Source: Rhizophlyctis rosea
Lineage: Eukaryota > Chytridiomycota > Chytridiomycetes > Rhizophlyctidales > Rhizophlyctidaceae
DNA: 64,000 nt
NCBI GenBank assembly: GCA_027596075.1
Contig: JADGJC010000157.1
Location: 1 to 64,000, forward strand
Direction: 5' to 3'
In this document: piece after piece, positions 1 through 11,130 of the stretch
Numbering within the stretch: the first letter of the stretch is position 1
Layout of the letters: the number at the start of each line of letters is the position of its first letter
Made by a program: the position numbers and the translations under genes
Notes under the pieces: generated by a model
Seen by the model: the letters and a program-made list of their open reading frames with translations, nothing else
Databases searched by the model: none
Told to the model about the DNA's origin: nothing

Positions 1-41
1 GTTTTTGTAAAATTCTGGTTGTGGGGGTGGCCCCCGGCCGA

Positions 42-66
42 CCCCCCCCCCCCCCCCCCCCCCCCC
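42..66. repeat. C25 homopolymer
   Basis: An uninterrupted run of 25 C sits between a G/C-rich stretch and an AAC microsatellite. Long mononucleotide runs are error-prone in sequencing, so the true length is uncertain. Confidence 0.9.
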
Positions 67-93
67 AACCAACAACAACAACAACAACAACAA
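67..93. repeat. (AAC)n microsatellite
   Basis: About eight AAC units directly follow the C homopolymer. No reading frame uses them. Confidence 0.85.
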
Positions 94-645
94 ATTATAA
101 GGGTCACTGAACACAATGCTCTCAATAGCTCCTAGCCACCCCTCCACTCTGGTTTCATGAACCTGCACAAAAGCCCAGCATCCAATTCCAGGAATACAAT
201 TCCAATCCTGGAAGTATTTGGACTGCGACTGGGTGGCAACCTCCACTTCATTGACGGGTGGTCCGATTTAAATGTTTGGCAAAATGCACCTTTTGGGATG
301 TGGAACGACCGTTCCCCATTTCAAGTACATGGCCGCTCGTTCAAAACAACTTTACCTACCCTACCCCTTTTGTAAAAAGCTTTGCATGGAAATTATTTGG
401 TGACCGTCCATGCTGTTCGGGAAAACCCATCCGACTTGTATCAGCTGGCCAGCGCGTCCGTCACATTGCCAAGCATTCAGATTTCCCGTGGCAGGCATAT
501 GATCTGAATACTACCGGTATGTCACATCATTTGCGGCTGAGTTGAAACTGGGCGTTACAGTGCCATCATGAGAGCGATTTTGGAGGAAACTGAATGCAGA
601 CGGCATTTGCTTGCATGCTGGGTCTTCAGTATGAACAACAGCGCG
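94..645. other. intergenic, no gene recognised
   Basis: Only short frames without recognisable motifs occur here. The right part is the 3' flank of the minus-strand SDR gene. Confidence 0.6.
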
Positions 646-1829
646 CTATGAATTGTTTACTAACAACGAACTCCTACTTGGAGCCGCCCACGCAATAACC
701 CAAGTCGGCAGAATTCGCAAAATCTTCGCCAAGAACGTCCACGGCCACCACGGCACAAAGGCTTTCGCCACCTTCCTCTCAATTGCTCGCACCATTTGTG
801 GTGATGCTTGTTCTACCGTGATCACTAGAGGGCGGAGTTTGGTTCATATTTGCGAAATTGGACTGAGAATCCAAGTTCAAAGTATGGTGACTTACGGAAC
901 GGTTTGCTCTTAACACTCTTGTTGATCGGAGTGTCTACATATCCCGGATGGATGGTAGTTACAGTGATGTTGTCGTTGTAGCATTCTACGCGGAGGGCGT
1001 CGAGATATGTGTCGAGAGCGGCTTTTGATGCGGAGTAGGCGGAGCTGGTGGGGAGGCCTCGATGGGATGCGACGGAGCTATGCGCAGTGTCAGTACCGAT
1101 ATCAGAGGGTTGCATTGATTCCATATGACAAGGGATAAACATACCTGATCCCAACAATATGTCCTGGCCGCTTTGATTGGATGAAGTCCTTAACTGCTGC
1201 GTTGATGACTGCCATTGCTCCTAGAACGTTTGTTTCGACTGTTTTTCAATGAGGCGTGTGAGTGTCGGAGATTGATCGGGTTAGTTGCATAATCCAGATG
1301 TCTTTACAATCCTACTTACTACAAGTCTTATGGTGCTCAAAAGCATCCGGGAAGCCGATCTTCCGACCATTGTTGCCTATACCCGCGTTGACGACCACTA
1401 CATCGTATGGATGGCCAAGACGGGTGGATAGAGCCGTCATGGTGGTTGGTACGGATACATAGTTTGTTACATCCAGCTGTGCAACCTGGTGGATGTCTCC
1501 AGAAATCAGCTCTGCCGTCCCCATCTATATACTCCCACAACGCGTTTTGTTTACCTCCACTCTGACATTCTTATGAATCTACACAGAAGGGCGAATGTCA
1601 GATAAGCAGCAGTAAGCCAACCGTCACGGCACAGGTTACCTCACACCTTCTCTATGTCGCTCTTGACTCTTTCCAACTCATCGAGGCGGCGAGCACATAG
1701 TGCGAGATTGAGGACTGGCTCTGTAAGGGTTGCTGCTGTTCTTTTCTTGGAGTATTCTGCTGCGTATGCGTATGCTAGGCCCCGGCCCAGACCCGACGAA
1801 GCACCTGTTATTAGTATTGTTTTCGGCAT
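646..1829 (-). CDS. short-chain dehydrogenase/reductase (SDR), five exons
   Basis: Classical SDR oxidoreductase predicted to use NAD(P)H; the substrate cannot be told from sequence. Exons on the minus strand are 1829-1647, 1524-1320, 1238-1145, 1077-896 and 824-646. They sum to 843 bases (280 residues plus stop) and all phases agree. The N-terminus holds the cofactor motif TGASSGLGRG, followed by the NAG motif, the conserved ETNVLGAM region, a catalytic Ser just before SVASHRG, and the catalytic YSASK motif with HPGYVDTP after it. The C-terminus contains the hydrophobic segment WWPWTFLAKILRILPTW, which suggests membrane association as in DHRS7-type members. An ATG 30 bases upstream (1859) is in frame; I prefer 1829 because SDR folds usually begin a few residues before TGxxxGxG. 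Confidence 0.88.
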
Positions 1830-2069
1830 TGGTCGTGCACAATTAACAAAAAAAGACAACGCGAATTTGGGTGCCGAAAGTTGGGAAACGTTTCGCTAGG
1901 GCCAGCGCGTTCGTTTGCGGAGTTTTGGTGGCACGTTGGGCAACTCCCATCCGAATCCCGATCCCATGCCCGTGCAGGAGAGTTATAAAAGGCGATCAAT
2001 CCTCCTCCTCGACAACTGAACACGTCTACCGTCTCATACCCCAGTACGACGAAATAAATCAACTACATC

Positions 2070-3277
2070 ATGGGAGGCTGGGAGATATTCTGCATCGTCT
2101 GCGGCGCTGCCCTAGATTCTAACCAATTTGAATATCGTTACGATGAAGATTGCCGACTTGTCGAGGAGGGGTTTTCCGAAAATTCCCCCGCGTGATGTTG
2201 CTTTCATCAACGATGCCTGCACTCTTGACTGTCGGGGAAATGTGTTTTCTCCTGCGCTTGTGGACGAGGCCCCGTCCGACGCGCTAGTTCGGATTGAGGA
2301 TACGGAGGAGAATCGACGGAAATGGCCATGATACGTGATTGGGACCTGCAAGATGGGGTATGAAGCAAAATGACTGTGTATGGGGTTTTGTAAGAATGCT
2401 CATATTGTTCCTTTTTTTTGAACTATAACAGTTTAGGTGTAGGAATTACAATTGTGGTTTTTCTGAATTCAGTTGGGGAAGAAACCGTCCGGAAACCGAA
2501 CCTGGGTACTTCATGCACACCGTCTGTTACGCCATGCTCAAAGACTCCCTGAAAATGGCAATGGGCTCACGCTATGCGGACGGTGCCGCCGGTGACGCCG
2601 CTTTGAACCGAGACCTCTTTGTGGGTCTTTGTAATCAAGGCACGGATACAAATCAAATCATTTATCTGAGGCGTGGGGATATGGATAAGATGGACGAGCA
2701 TGGTTTACTGTATGGCTGCGTTGAAGGCATGCAATCACAGAGCTTTGAGTTGAGACTAGGGTGCGAATGGGTTGTGGCGAGACCGGATGAAGGGTAGCCG
2801 GAAGTATCGATTTTTTCAAGCTCCACTCCAGTTACTGCAAAGACAACAACGACAACAACCCCTACTACTTTACCATTTTTCCTAGCCTTCCCATCCGAAC
2901 TATCAACACATATTCTGACCTACCTCCTCACCAAAGACCTCGTCCACCTAACCACCACATCCAAAACCATCCGCGCCATCCTCCTCTCCCCGCGTTTTGC
3001 CCACTTGTGGCGCGTTGTCTGTAAACGCTACGGATGGATCCCACCATCATCGGAAGTCACGGCCATCAAAGATTCAGCCGACACCTCAGCCGAATCGCAG
3101 CTCCACAACCTTGACTGGTATACCTATGCTTTGGCCTGTGCAAACTCCCCTAACATGCGCAACCGACGGCGGATACAACGGGTGGTGGATTATATTGTGA
3201 AGGTGGTCAGGGGTGTTGAGGATGAGCAGAGGAAGTCTCTGAGGAAGGAATGGTTTGCGAGTTATCTGAATTTGTAA
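2070..3277 (+). pseudogene. CxxC/F-box protein gene, interrupted
   Basis: Paralogue of the intact gene at 25061-26096. It starts MGGWEIFCIVCGAAL with the same N-terminal CxxC pair, and homology then continues in a different frame near 2200 (CTLDCRGNVFSPAL matches CTLTESGTFSPPG). After a probable intron ending at 2431 the middle region resumes (MHTVCYAML against FHTLCSTIL). It runs to EWVVARPDEG, where an in-frame TAG lies at 2795-2797. Past that stop, still in frame, is an F-box-like segment (FPSELSTHILTYLLTKDLV) and a C-terminal helix region that ends at 3277. The gene therefore needs one frameshift and one stop to be explained. Decay is the likely reading, but a 27-base intron around the stop or sequencing errors are possible. 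Confidence 0.6.
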
Positions 3278-3646
3278 ATCTGGGGTTGGGGCTGACTGGA
3301 GAATGCATGCATGTTGGGCTAATCGGGCACCTGGCGATTGAGTGCTGTACTAGTGGGGATTGCAGAGGGGAGAATTGCACTTCTTGATGATGCGAGACGT
3401 GTACTATGTATGGATAGGAGCGTTGTAGAATATAGCATACATCCCCCGTCTTGACGGGAGTAGAGTGCAGATGTTGGTAGGACCCTCGCGAGGAGGAATC
3501 GAAGTCATCAAACTGCGCCACATGTGATGTCTTCTCAAAATCGTCACCAAAAATAGCAAACCCCTTCTCCACTTCTCCTCTCCATCTACAGTACCAAACG
3601 TATATATGCAACCTTTACCTAACGCGTTGAATCACACCTTGTAGAG
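3278..3646. other. intergenic, presumed promoter of the CE4 gene
   Basis: No gene is visible. The region separates the broken F-box gene from the same-strand deacetylase and presumably carries the promoter of the latter. A minus-strand frame here has no recognisable motif. Confidence 0.5.
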
Positions 3647-4883
3647 ATGGCACTACTACCTTCGTATTCGGTCCTTGCAGCTTGCGGCACTACCCTACTA
3701 GCCATTCCGATATTCTTTGGCATTCTCGTGTATTTGCAGCCTCGTTGGGTTATGGGTTGGGTGGCTAAGTCATATCCTCGGGTGCGTGGATGTACTGCCT
3801 GCTTTACCGAGCTGGAAGTACATCTCGACTAACACACCTCCTTCTTTCCAAGGTCCTGTTTTGTTGTGCTTTGTCAGAGTCTTGTTCAAGCTGCGATAGT
3901 TCCGTCACAATAACAGACGCGGACTCCAAAGGGCACCCTAGTCTGCAACAGAGCAGTCAGCTGAGAAAGCTTGTGGCTCTATCCATAGATGATGCGCCCT
4001 CCAAGGTTGATAACAAACGAGTATATTGATTCTGTCGCATAAGTCCAAACTAATATCTCTTGATAGTACACGGAAGAAATTTTAGGCATCCTGCGCGAAC
4101 ACAAAGCGAAAGCGACATTTTGTGAGCCAAAGGGTTTACTTTGCAGGGGATGTTCAAACCCATCTAACATGATTGCGCACAGTCATTATCGGTTCCAACG
4201 TCTCGAACTACCCTTCTATATGCCCAACCGCGCCCAATCCGGACATTCTCGCTCGAATAGTAGAATCTGGGCATGAACTCGGAAATCACACCATGTTCGA
4301 TCGGCCCTCATTACGGCTACCTCTATCTACATTTGAGCAAGAGCTGCTGCAAGTGGATCGACTCATCAATAAGTATGACAGGGTGGAGGTAGCTCCATCA
4401 CCTGACCCTCGGACTCGCATGGGCCAGGAGGGAGAGGATTTTGCATTTCGGCGGAGGTCGATAGCAGTAGAAGAAGGTGTTGTCATGGAAGATTTCAGAC
4501 TTGCGTCGAAGGAGGGAGTGGAAGGGCGGAGGTTCAAATGGTTTCGACCTGGCTGTGGATGGTTCTCCGGCGCCATGGTGGATATTGCCGAGCGGTATGG
4601 ATATCGCACAGTCTTGGGATGCGTTTATCCACATGATCCGCAAATTCGCCATGGGGCCATTAATGCGTGAGTGTACATATGCAGCTTGTTGCATTCGAAA
4701 ATGTGATAACATTGATTTTGCAGCTGGCATGTCCTCCGAGGCGTTCATCCTGGCGCTATTATTATCCTGCATGACTGCCGCATATGGTCTCTAGAGACAT
4801 TGCGGATTGTGTTGCCGGCATTAGTGGATCAAGGATACACTGTGACGACAATATCGGAAGTGTACGGCAATGGCGTTGATTGA
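3647..4883 (+). CDS. membrane-anchored polysaccharide deacetylase, CE4/NodB family
   Basis: Predicted metal-dependent deacetylase of chitin-type polysaccharides. Exons 3647-3781, 3853-4020, 4067-4121, 4183-4666 and 4724-4883 give 333 residues with consistent phases. An N-terminal hydrophobic segment (about residues 9-30, ending FFGILVYLQP) looks like a signal anchor, so the catalytic domain would face the lumen or outside. NodB motif 1 is ALSIDDAPS, which contains the catalytic and metal-binding Asp pair. Motif 2 is GHELGNHT, motif 3 is WFRPGCGWFS and the last is ILHDCR. In motif 2 the usual second metal histidine (HxxxH) is replaced by Asp (HTMFD). I recall a fungal CE4 subgroup with SIDDAPS and a similar change, so activity may be retained; substrate is uncertain. 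Confidence 0.87.
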
Positions 4884-5065
4884 ATATGATTGAGAATTGC
4901 AGATATAGGTGGAAGTCATCATGGTAAACAAATGATGTCAGCCTCGAGATCGTAAATCAACGGCCTGGCCCCATAAGTGATCGCCTGATCGAAGACTAAA
5001 GATCCATATGGTGACCTGCATGAAAATTGATGCCCACACACCCTTCTGGCATCGAATTTTCAATC

Positions 5066-8000
5066 ATGCGTTCCCACAACATACTACATGCTCTCCTTTT
5101 TTCCCTCCTTGAACTTACTCAAGCAGTTCTATGCCAGCCCTACACATGGGACAACGTTGTGATCCGCGGCGGCGGGTTCGTCCCAGCCATCATCTTCAAT
5201 CCATCTGAGAGGAATTTGATCTACTTCCGCCACGACATTGGTGGATGCTATCGATGGAACGAGACCACGCAATCGTGGAAGCAGCTGCTTGCGTGGGTAC
5301 CGCGTAGCAAGTGGGGATGGAGTGGTGTCGAGAGCATAGCCACGGATCCTGTGGATACGAGGAGGTTGTATGCTGCGGTTGGATCGTAAGTAGTATGCGT
5401 AGAACTGAACGCCGTTGGGGAGCTAGCCGGCTGATCATTAATTCCTAGATATACCAATGATTGGGATCCGAACAACGGTGCTATACTGATCTCAACAAAT
5501 AAAGGCGATACATGGGATAACAACGTTACCTTGCCCTTCAAGTTCGGTGGTAATGAGGCAGGCCGCGGGGCTGGAGAGCGGTTGCAAGTGGATCCTAATA
5601 GCAATAATATCCTCTTCTTTGGCACGCGGGGCAATGGATTGTGGAAAAGCACGGACTATGGTGTTACATGGTTTAATGTGACGAGCTTTCCGGTTTTGCC
5701 GGATTATACCGTTAACAACCTGAAGATTGGTATGTTGTTCGTTCCCTTTCATGAAGTACATTATTCTAATTGAATTGATCAAATGCAGGCATCTTATGGG
5801 TAACATTCGACCCCACATCATCGTCAGCCGGCAGTCCCACGAATGCAATTTATGTGGGTGTTGCCGCCAACAGTACCGCGGCTCCCAGGATATACTGGTC
5901 CAGCAACGCAGGATCAACATGGGCACCGCTCGCCGCCCAACCCACCTCCGGGTACTTCCCCCACCACGCCGTCCTCTCCCCCTCCACCGGCTACATGTAC
6001 ATAACCTACTCGAACGATGTTGGTCCCTCTAACGGAGACGCGGGCTCCGTCTGGCGATATGGCACGCGCGACAACACATGGCGTGACATTACGCCGCCGC
6101 CTTCCACCAGTGATTCACATAATGGCTATGGAGGCGTGACAGTTGATGAGGCGGCAGGAGCGGTCATGGTTGTGACGAGTAATTTGTGGTGGCCGGATGC
6201 GAATTTGTTCAGGAGTTTAGATCGTGGGATTACTTGGACTCCGATATGGACGATGCCCTCGTATCCCCAACGGACATTGAGGTATAAGATGGATGCAAGT
6301 AGCGTACCGTGGTTGAATTTTGGCTTGGTGGATAGTGCGACGGATCCTGCTCCGGCGGTCAGATTGGGGTGGTGGATTGATGCGTTAGCCATTGATCCGG
6401 TAAGGACTTTCGGTCGGAGATTCCTTCAAAATGCGAGTGTGCCTCCTTATTTACACCACTTTTCAGTTCAACTCCGACCGAATATTCTGGGGCACGGGCG
6501 CTACAATTTACACTTCCCCAAACCTAACAAACTGGGATAAAGGCCTCAACATCAGCATCATACCCTCACAAATGGGCGTAGAAGACACTGCCGGGTGCGA
6601 TCTAATTTCTCCACCGTCTGGGACGCCCCACCTCCTCACTGCGTTGATGGATCTGGGCGGACTTCGTCATGATTATCTCACTTTGCCGCCAAAAACAATC
6701 TTCACCAATCCCATCCTCACCACCGGTCGAATCATCGACTTTGCAGAACTTGCACCGGATAATGTGGTGATAGTAGGTGAAGCGAACAACAAACCAGTGA
6801 TTGCCTTCTCGACGGACCAGGGAAACACATGGAGCCCTGCTGCCGGTAACCGGTCCGACGTTACTGGCTACGGAAGTGTAGCCATCAATGCGGATGGGAG
6901 CGCGGTGGTGTGGGCACCATCAGCTGCGAATGCCGTGTACGTCACGTCTAACCGGGGGAGCACTTGGACTGTGGTGAGTGGGTTGGGAGTTGGCGCGCAT
7001 GTTGCGGCGGATCGAGTCAACCCTGCAAAGTTTTACGGTCTTGTCGGGGGAGTGGTTTATGTCAGTGTCGATAAGGGGAAGACGTTCACTCGCACATCGC
7101 CACAGTTGACAGTTTCAGGGTTCACAGCGTACAAACCTTTCAAAGCCGTTCCCGGATATGAGGGGCATTTGTGGATCGCATGCGCTTGGGGCGGATTGCA
7201 ACGTTCAATCGATGGTGGTGGAACGTTTGGAAAGGTTGCTTGGGTGGATACTGCCTATGCTGTCGGATTTGGGAAGGCGGCACCGAACCAAACGTACCCA
7301 GCTATATATCTTTCGGCTGCAATCAACGGAACGGACGGTATCCATCGATCGGATGATGAAGGTGCGACATGGGTGAGGGTTAATGATGATCAGCATCAGT
7401 ATGGGGACACGGGTGCCTGCATCACTGGTGATCCTAGAGTGTATGGACGGGTGTATATTTGTTCGAATGGTTATGGAATCCCATTTGGGAAGATGATTGG
7501 GGAGGTTATAGATAGTTCCACCACCACTCCGACCACCGCGACAACGTCCGGACCAAGTGCAACTGCGACGTCGGTCGGTACGACTATTTACGCTGGCAAG
7601 GGCGTTCTTGGGACTGGATGGGATGATTGGTCATGGGGAGGGGCAGTGAATTGGACGGATGAAGGTCCACCAACACCAATCGCCGGAACTACGATTGTCA
7701 AAGCTCTTTTGGGCGGGTACGGCGCGATCAGTTTCAAAAGTTCTGGCCCTTTCACTGCTTACAAGACGATGGTTGTCTATATTGCTTCGAATGGGACAAG
7801 CATTGTGGTAAGGGTCCAATCCACCGCTAAACAACTCTCAAGTGATGGAGTTGTGTTGAGTAATGAGGCGGTGAATTGGACGGGAACAGTCTGCGAGGCT
7901 GCCATAGTAGCCAGCAAATTTGTGGCATGCAAGCTTGATTTGGTTGCGTTCGGGGCAAATCCATGGGACCGGGTGGCTGTGATGAATCAGCAGGATGGAG

Positions 8001-8273
8001 GTGCAATGATTGCTTTGGGGAGTGTTTACTTGAGTATGGTAAGGTTTGCGATCTGCTATGTTAATGATTTCTTCAAGAAGATCCGCTAACATTCATCTGT
8101 AGTATTCGGCAAGCAGTATGAATTTCACCGGAGTTGGAGGGAATTCGAGCAATGGAACTACCGGCAATGGGACAACAGGGTCGGGAAGTGGTTCTAGCAA
8201 TGCAACACGTAACCACTACCAGTTGTGGATGATTGTGGTAGTATTGTTGTGTATTTTATCGCTAATAGCATGA
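5066..8273 (+). CDS. xyloglucanase, glycoside hydrolase family 74, with extra C-terminal domain and GPI-type tail
   Basis: Secreted beta-propeller enzyme predicted to cut xyloglucan of plant cell walls. The start at 5066 gives a clean signal peptide (MRSHNILHALLFSLLELTQA). The GH74 core follows: NVVIRGGGFVPAIIFNPSE, DIGGCYRW, the repeated STDxGxTW sialidase-like (Asp-box) motifs, and MDLGGLRHD. The Asp residues in DIGG and MDLGG match the two catalytic acids known for GH74. At least four introns (near 5386, 5728, 6400, 8039) are removed. After a Ser/Thr linker (about 7510-7580) comes a domain beginning with a WDDWSW motif, of the type seen as an accessory, probably sugar-binding, module. The last exon encodes Gly/Ser/Asn-rich sequence and a terminal hydrophobic stretch (LWMIVVVLLCILSLIA), as expected for a GPI signal. 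About 980 residues. Confidence 0.92.
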
Positions 8274-8566
8274 GCTTCTCAGCTTTCTGTCGGATGCCGT
8301 ACATTGATGGATTTTGGTGCGTCCACAACTTTAACGGAGTGTGTCTTTCAAAAGTTGTCGACAAGTCTGCTGGGCCTTGATTACGCTTTTGATTGTTTGA
8401 TAGCCTATGCATTGGATTTACATTGGTAGAACATTGTTATTGAGCGACTAGACACTTAATTAGCAAATCAGGTTAAGCATTTGATCGATACAATCTAAAT
8501 GTCATTGATATTAGCAACATCGAGATTTGAACGATGGGTACCATGTTACTAACATTCTGAGCGATG

Positions 8567-9087
8567 TCACGTGGCATCACCATTCTTCTTCTTTTTCGAA
8601 ATCTGATGATCATGCCACCAGCACCTACATCCAGGGCAAGTAAGACCAACCAGTAAGTCATCATTCCGTGATAATTCCAATCACTCACCGTATCTGATGC
8701 TTGGTTCTCCCCATAGCCAGATTGTATTCCTGCGTCACAACATTCCAGTCCGGGTTGTCCCCGTATTTCTCGATGATACCAATCAAGGTGATTTTCTCTT
8801 GCTCAGTCCACGGACGGTTGCGAGTGTTTGTCTACTTTATGGGTCAGCTTCTTTATTAACATTTAGAACAGTTGTTGCTGCATACGGACCGACACTCCAT
8901 CTTTGTTCTTTTTCGAGACGCGGTCGCCTTTCGATTCAGACTTCTTCCGCTTTTTTGCTTGTTGGGTTGGTAGGACGCCTTTCATTGCGGGCTCAGATGA
9001 AGGAGAAGGGTGGTACGTCTCCGGTTCCAAGCTTGTATCGTCGAACACGAGCTCCTTCGCAGCGGTTGCTTTGTGTTTTTGTGGCAT
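8567..9087 (-). CDS. small SANT/Myb-like domain protein (copy A)
   Basis: Probable nuclear, DNA- or histone-binding protein. Exon 1 starts at 9087 and encodes a charged region with a lysine-rich nuclear-localisation-like stretch (AKKRKKSESK). Exon 2 (8831-8689) holds the SANT/Myb-like unit RPWTEQEKITLIGIIEKYGD followed by DWNVVTQEYN and GRTKHQIR. Exon 3 (8624-8567) completes the third helix (CWWHDH) and ends in a basic tail, SKKKKNGDAT. The end of exon 1 is either GTGTCG or GTCCGT; both keep the frame. Copy B, 1.2 kb away on the same strand, has the same exon plan and a matching tail, so the two arose by tandem duplication. The target is unknown. Confidence 0.72.
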
Positions 9088-9752
9088 GACGACTGTGCCA
9101 GATAGTAGTTGAAGTTCGGTATATCAGGTTAAGTTCGATATTGTCAAGACTAGTCTGGGTGAGTGCTGGCTCAGTGGATGAAGTCAACAAGAGAAGGTGA
9201 TTAGTGAATAGGCAAGAAGTGAAGGTTGGTTTCTTGGGAAAGGTGTGGGCCCGTGCCACTTTGCTGCGGAGTTTCCTGAGCTGTGCCTCCTTCCATGGCA
9301 TGTGATGCGAGGATTACGAACTGTGATATCATCACAGTGCCCGGCAGCGTCTGAATCTGGACCTACTTCCCTTCAACATGCCCACAACATCCGAAAAGAA
9401 CATGATGGTGACCACGCTCTGTGTGGGGCTGTCTGGGATACTGGAGCACAATCGTGCACAATTTGGATTCAGCCGGAGTCTACTCACTGCCATTAGCTTG
9501 GCCGACGAAGCCCGAGACTGGTTGAACAAAATTTATGTATAACATTGAAACACCAACTATATACACCTTTTGCGATGGGATGTGTTAAAGGCACATGCTC
9601 AATGTCTGGAATAAGCAACGTATTGCAACTATTTGCATTGCAACCATTTGCGCAAATCTATAAGTGAAGGCACATTGAACAGTCATTATCGATAGCTTTC
9701 AATCTCTGACTGAAGATGTTGGACCACCGACCCTTGCAACGCTATCAGTCTT
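9088..9752. other. intergenic between the SANT copies
   Basis: Upstream region of copy A and downstream region of copy B. No gene was recognised; the short frames on both strands lack family motifs. Confidence 0.5.
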
Positions 9753-10312
9753 TCAAATCTGCTCTCCATTCCTTCTCCTTCTTGGAATTTCAACACAATT
9801 CCACCATGCACTTGTTGATAAGTCACCAGCACGTTAGGCGATGTCAGAATGTGTTTGCGCCAACACTATGTCAGAAAGGTACCTGACTTGGTTCGGTGTC
9901 CTTCCCAATTCCGCATTGAGCTTCTGTGCCACAGTTTTCCAATCCTTTCCATGCTGCTGAACCAGGCTGCGCACGAGGGTCTGCTCCTGTTCCGTCCAGG
10001 GACGTTGTTTCTTATGCTGTCCTTTTGAGTGATGCTGAACGTAACAAAACGATGTCAGTTGAGGGAAGTGAGGAAAAGGTACCTTGTCAAAAGCCTCACC
10101 TCGTCGCTATCTTCCTCAGGCGACAAAGCCTTCATGTTCTTGGATGCACTGCTGCTCTTCGTCGGCAAGTTCTTCCTTTTCTTGGCGGGTTGTGTGACAG
10201 CTTCGTGCTGGTCTGTAGCTGATACGATTTCGCCGCAGTATGCTTCCATGATGGTGTCGTCCGCGACAGGTGCGCGTTCTTTTGCGGGGATAGTCTTTCT
10301 TGATTGAGACAT
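9753..10312 (-). CDS. small SANT/Myb-like domain protein (copy B)
   Basis: Three exons (10312-10100, 10034-9883, 9810-9753) sum to 423 bases and 140 residues with matching phases. The first exon is charged and ends with a Lys/Ser-rich, nuclear-localisation-like stretch (AKKRKNLPTK). The SANT/Myb-like unit reads RPWTEQEQTLVRSLVQQHGK, DWKTVAQKLNAELGRTPNQV, then AWWN. The C-terminus is a basic tail (EIPRRRRNGEQI) that corresponds to SKKKKNGDAT in copy A. Its WTEQE, DW and paired tryptophans fit the tryptophan pattern of SANT/trihelix folds. A role in chromatin or transcription is inferred from the fold only. Confidence 0.75.
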
Positions 10313-11130
10313 AAGTAGACAGGACGAGGTAGTTCAAATATAATTGTTGACGGTTATGTGTTCCGTAAAAGTGTTTATTCCGGAATCGAAAAAGTGTGGG
10401 TACGAGGACCTGGTTGAAGGTTGGACGTCGAGTCGAATCATGAGTAGAAACTGAAACCCGAAAAGTGTCTCCCGCATTGACACAACTCCCGGCAACGTCA
10501 TCTGACACTTTGCTTTCCAAGTTTTCCAGTCTGCGCCCCAAAAAGCGAGACCGGGACCACGATACTCACGTACTATACTTACTATCCACTCATAACGGGG
10601 CGTATTTACAACTAAAGTGACTCATGACCGCATGCAAATGTATATGAATCTGACAACTACCGAAGTCACAAACTACAGCATTATCGATTACAAATTACGT
10701 GATGCACGTAGATGTATTATACTACTTACAGAAGGTTACATACTCTCTATGCTACGGCTTACTATTGCCGGATTCAGATGCTATTGATGCTGCGCCGTCC
10801 TGGGAACCAGGCTGGACATGTGTTCTGTATTGAACATGGTGGAAATTCTTGCCGAGATCTCAGCAGCCAAAGATGGAACAGCTTGGAACCGAAACAAAGC
10901 CGGCCATCCAGCGGCTGCTGATTCAATTGTGACTTACTATATAAGTATTCTTTTAGTAGAAGGATATGCGCCCCGTTTGCGGGTTGGTGGCGGAGGAAGA
11001 CGTGTTCAGCCTCCACCGACCGCTGCCATCCTCATGAAAGGTGGCGCCAAAATGAATATGTGGGCAATCCTCATGCAAGTTCGCATCACGAATTTCCATT
11101 AGGTTTTCGACTTATGACCGTTAGATTGTC
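10313..11130. other. intergenic, no gene recognised
   Basis: Promoter side of SANT copy B, then AT-richer sequence. Short frames on both strands show no motif I can place. Confidence 0.5.

Noticed and set aside
4286..4772. Minus-strand frames of 107-124 codons inside the CE4 gene
   Set aside because: The plus strand carries the CE4 motifs in order with consistent splicing, so these are shadows.
8473..8688. A 71-codon minus-strand frame ending at 8473 as alternative C-terminus of SANT copy A
   Set aside because: The phase-consistent splice gives CWWHDH and a basic tail that matches copy B, so the other frame is not used.
9332..9529. A 65-codon minus-strand frame between the SANT genes
   Set aside because: Too short, no motif and no copy in the matching position of the other duplicate.
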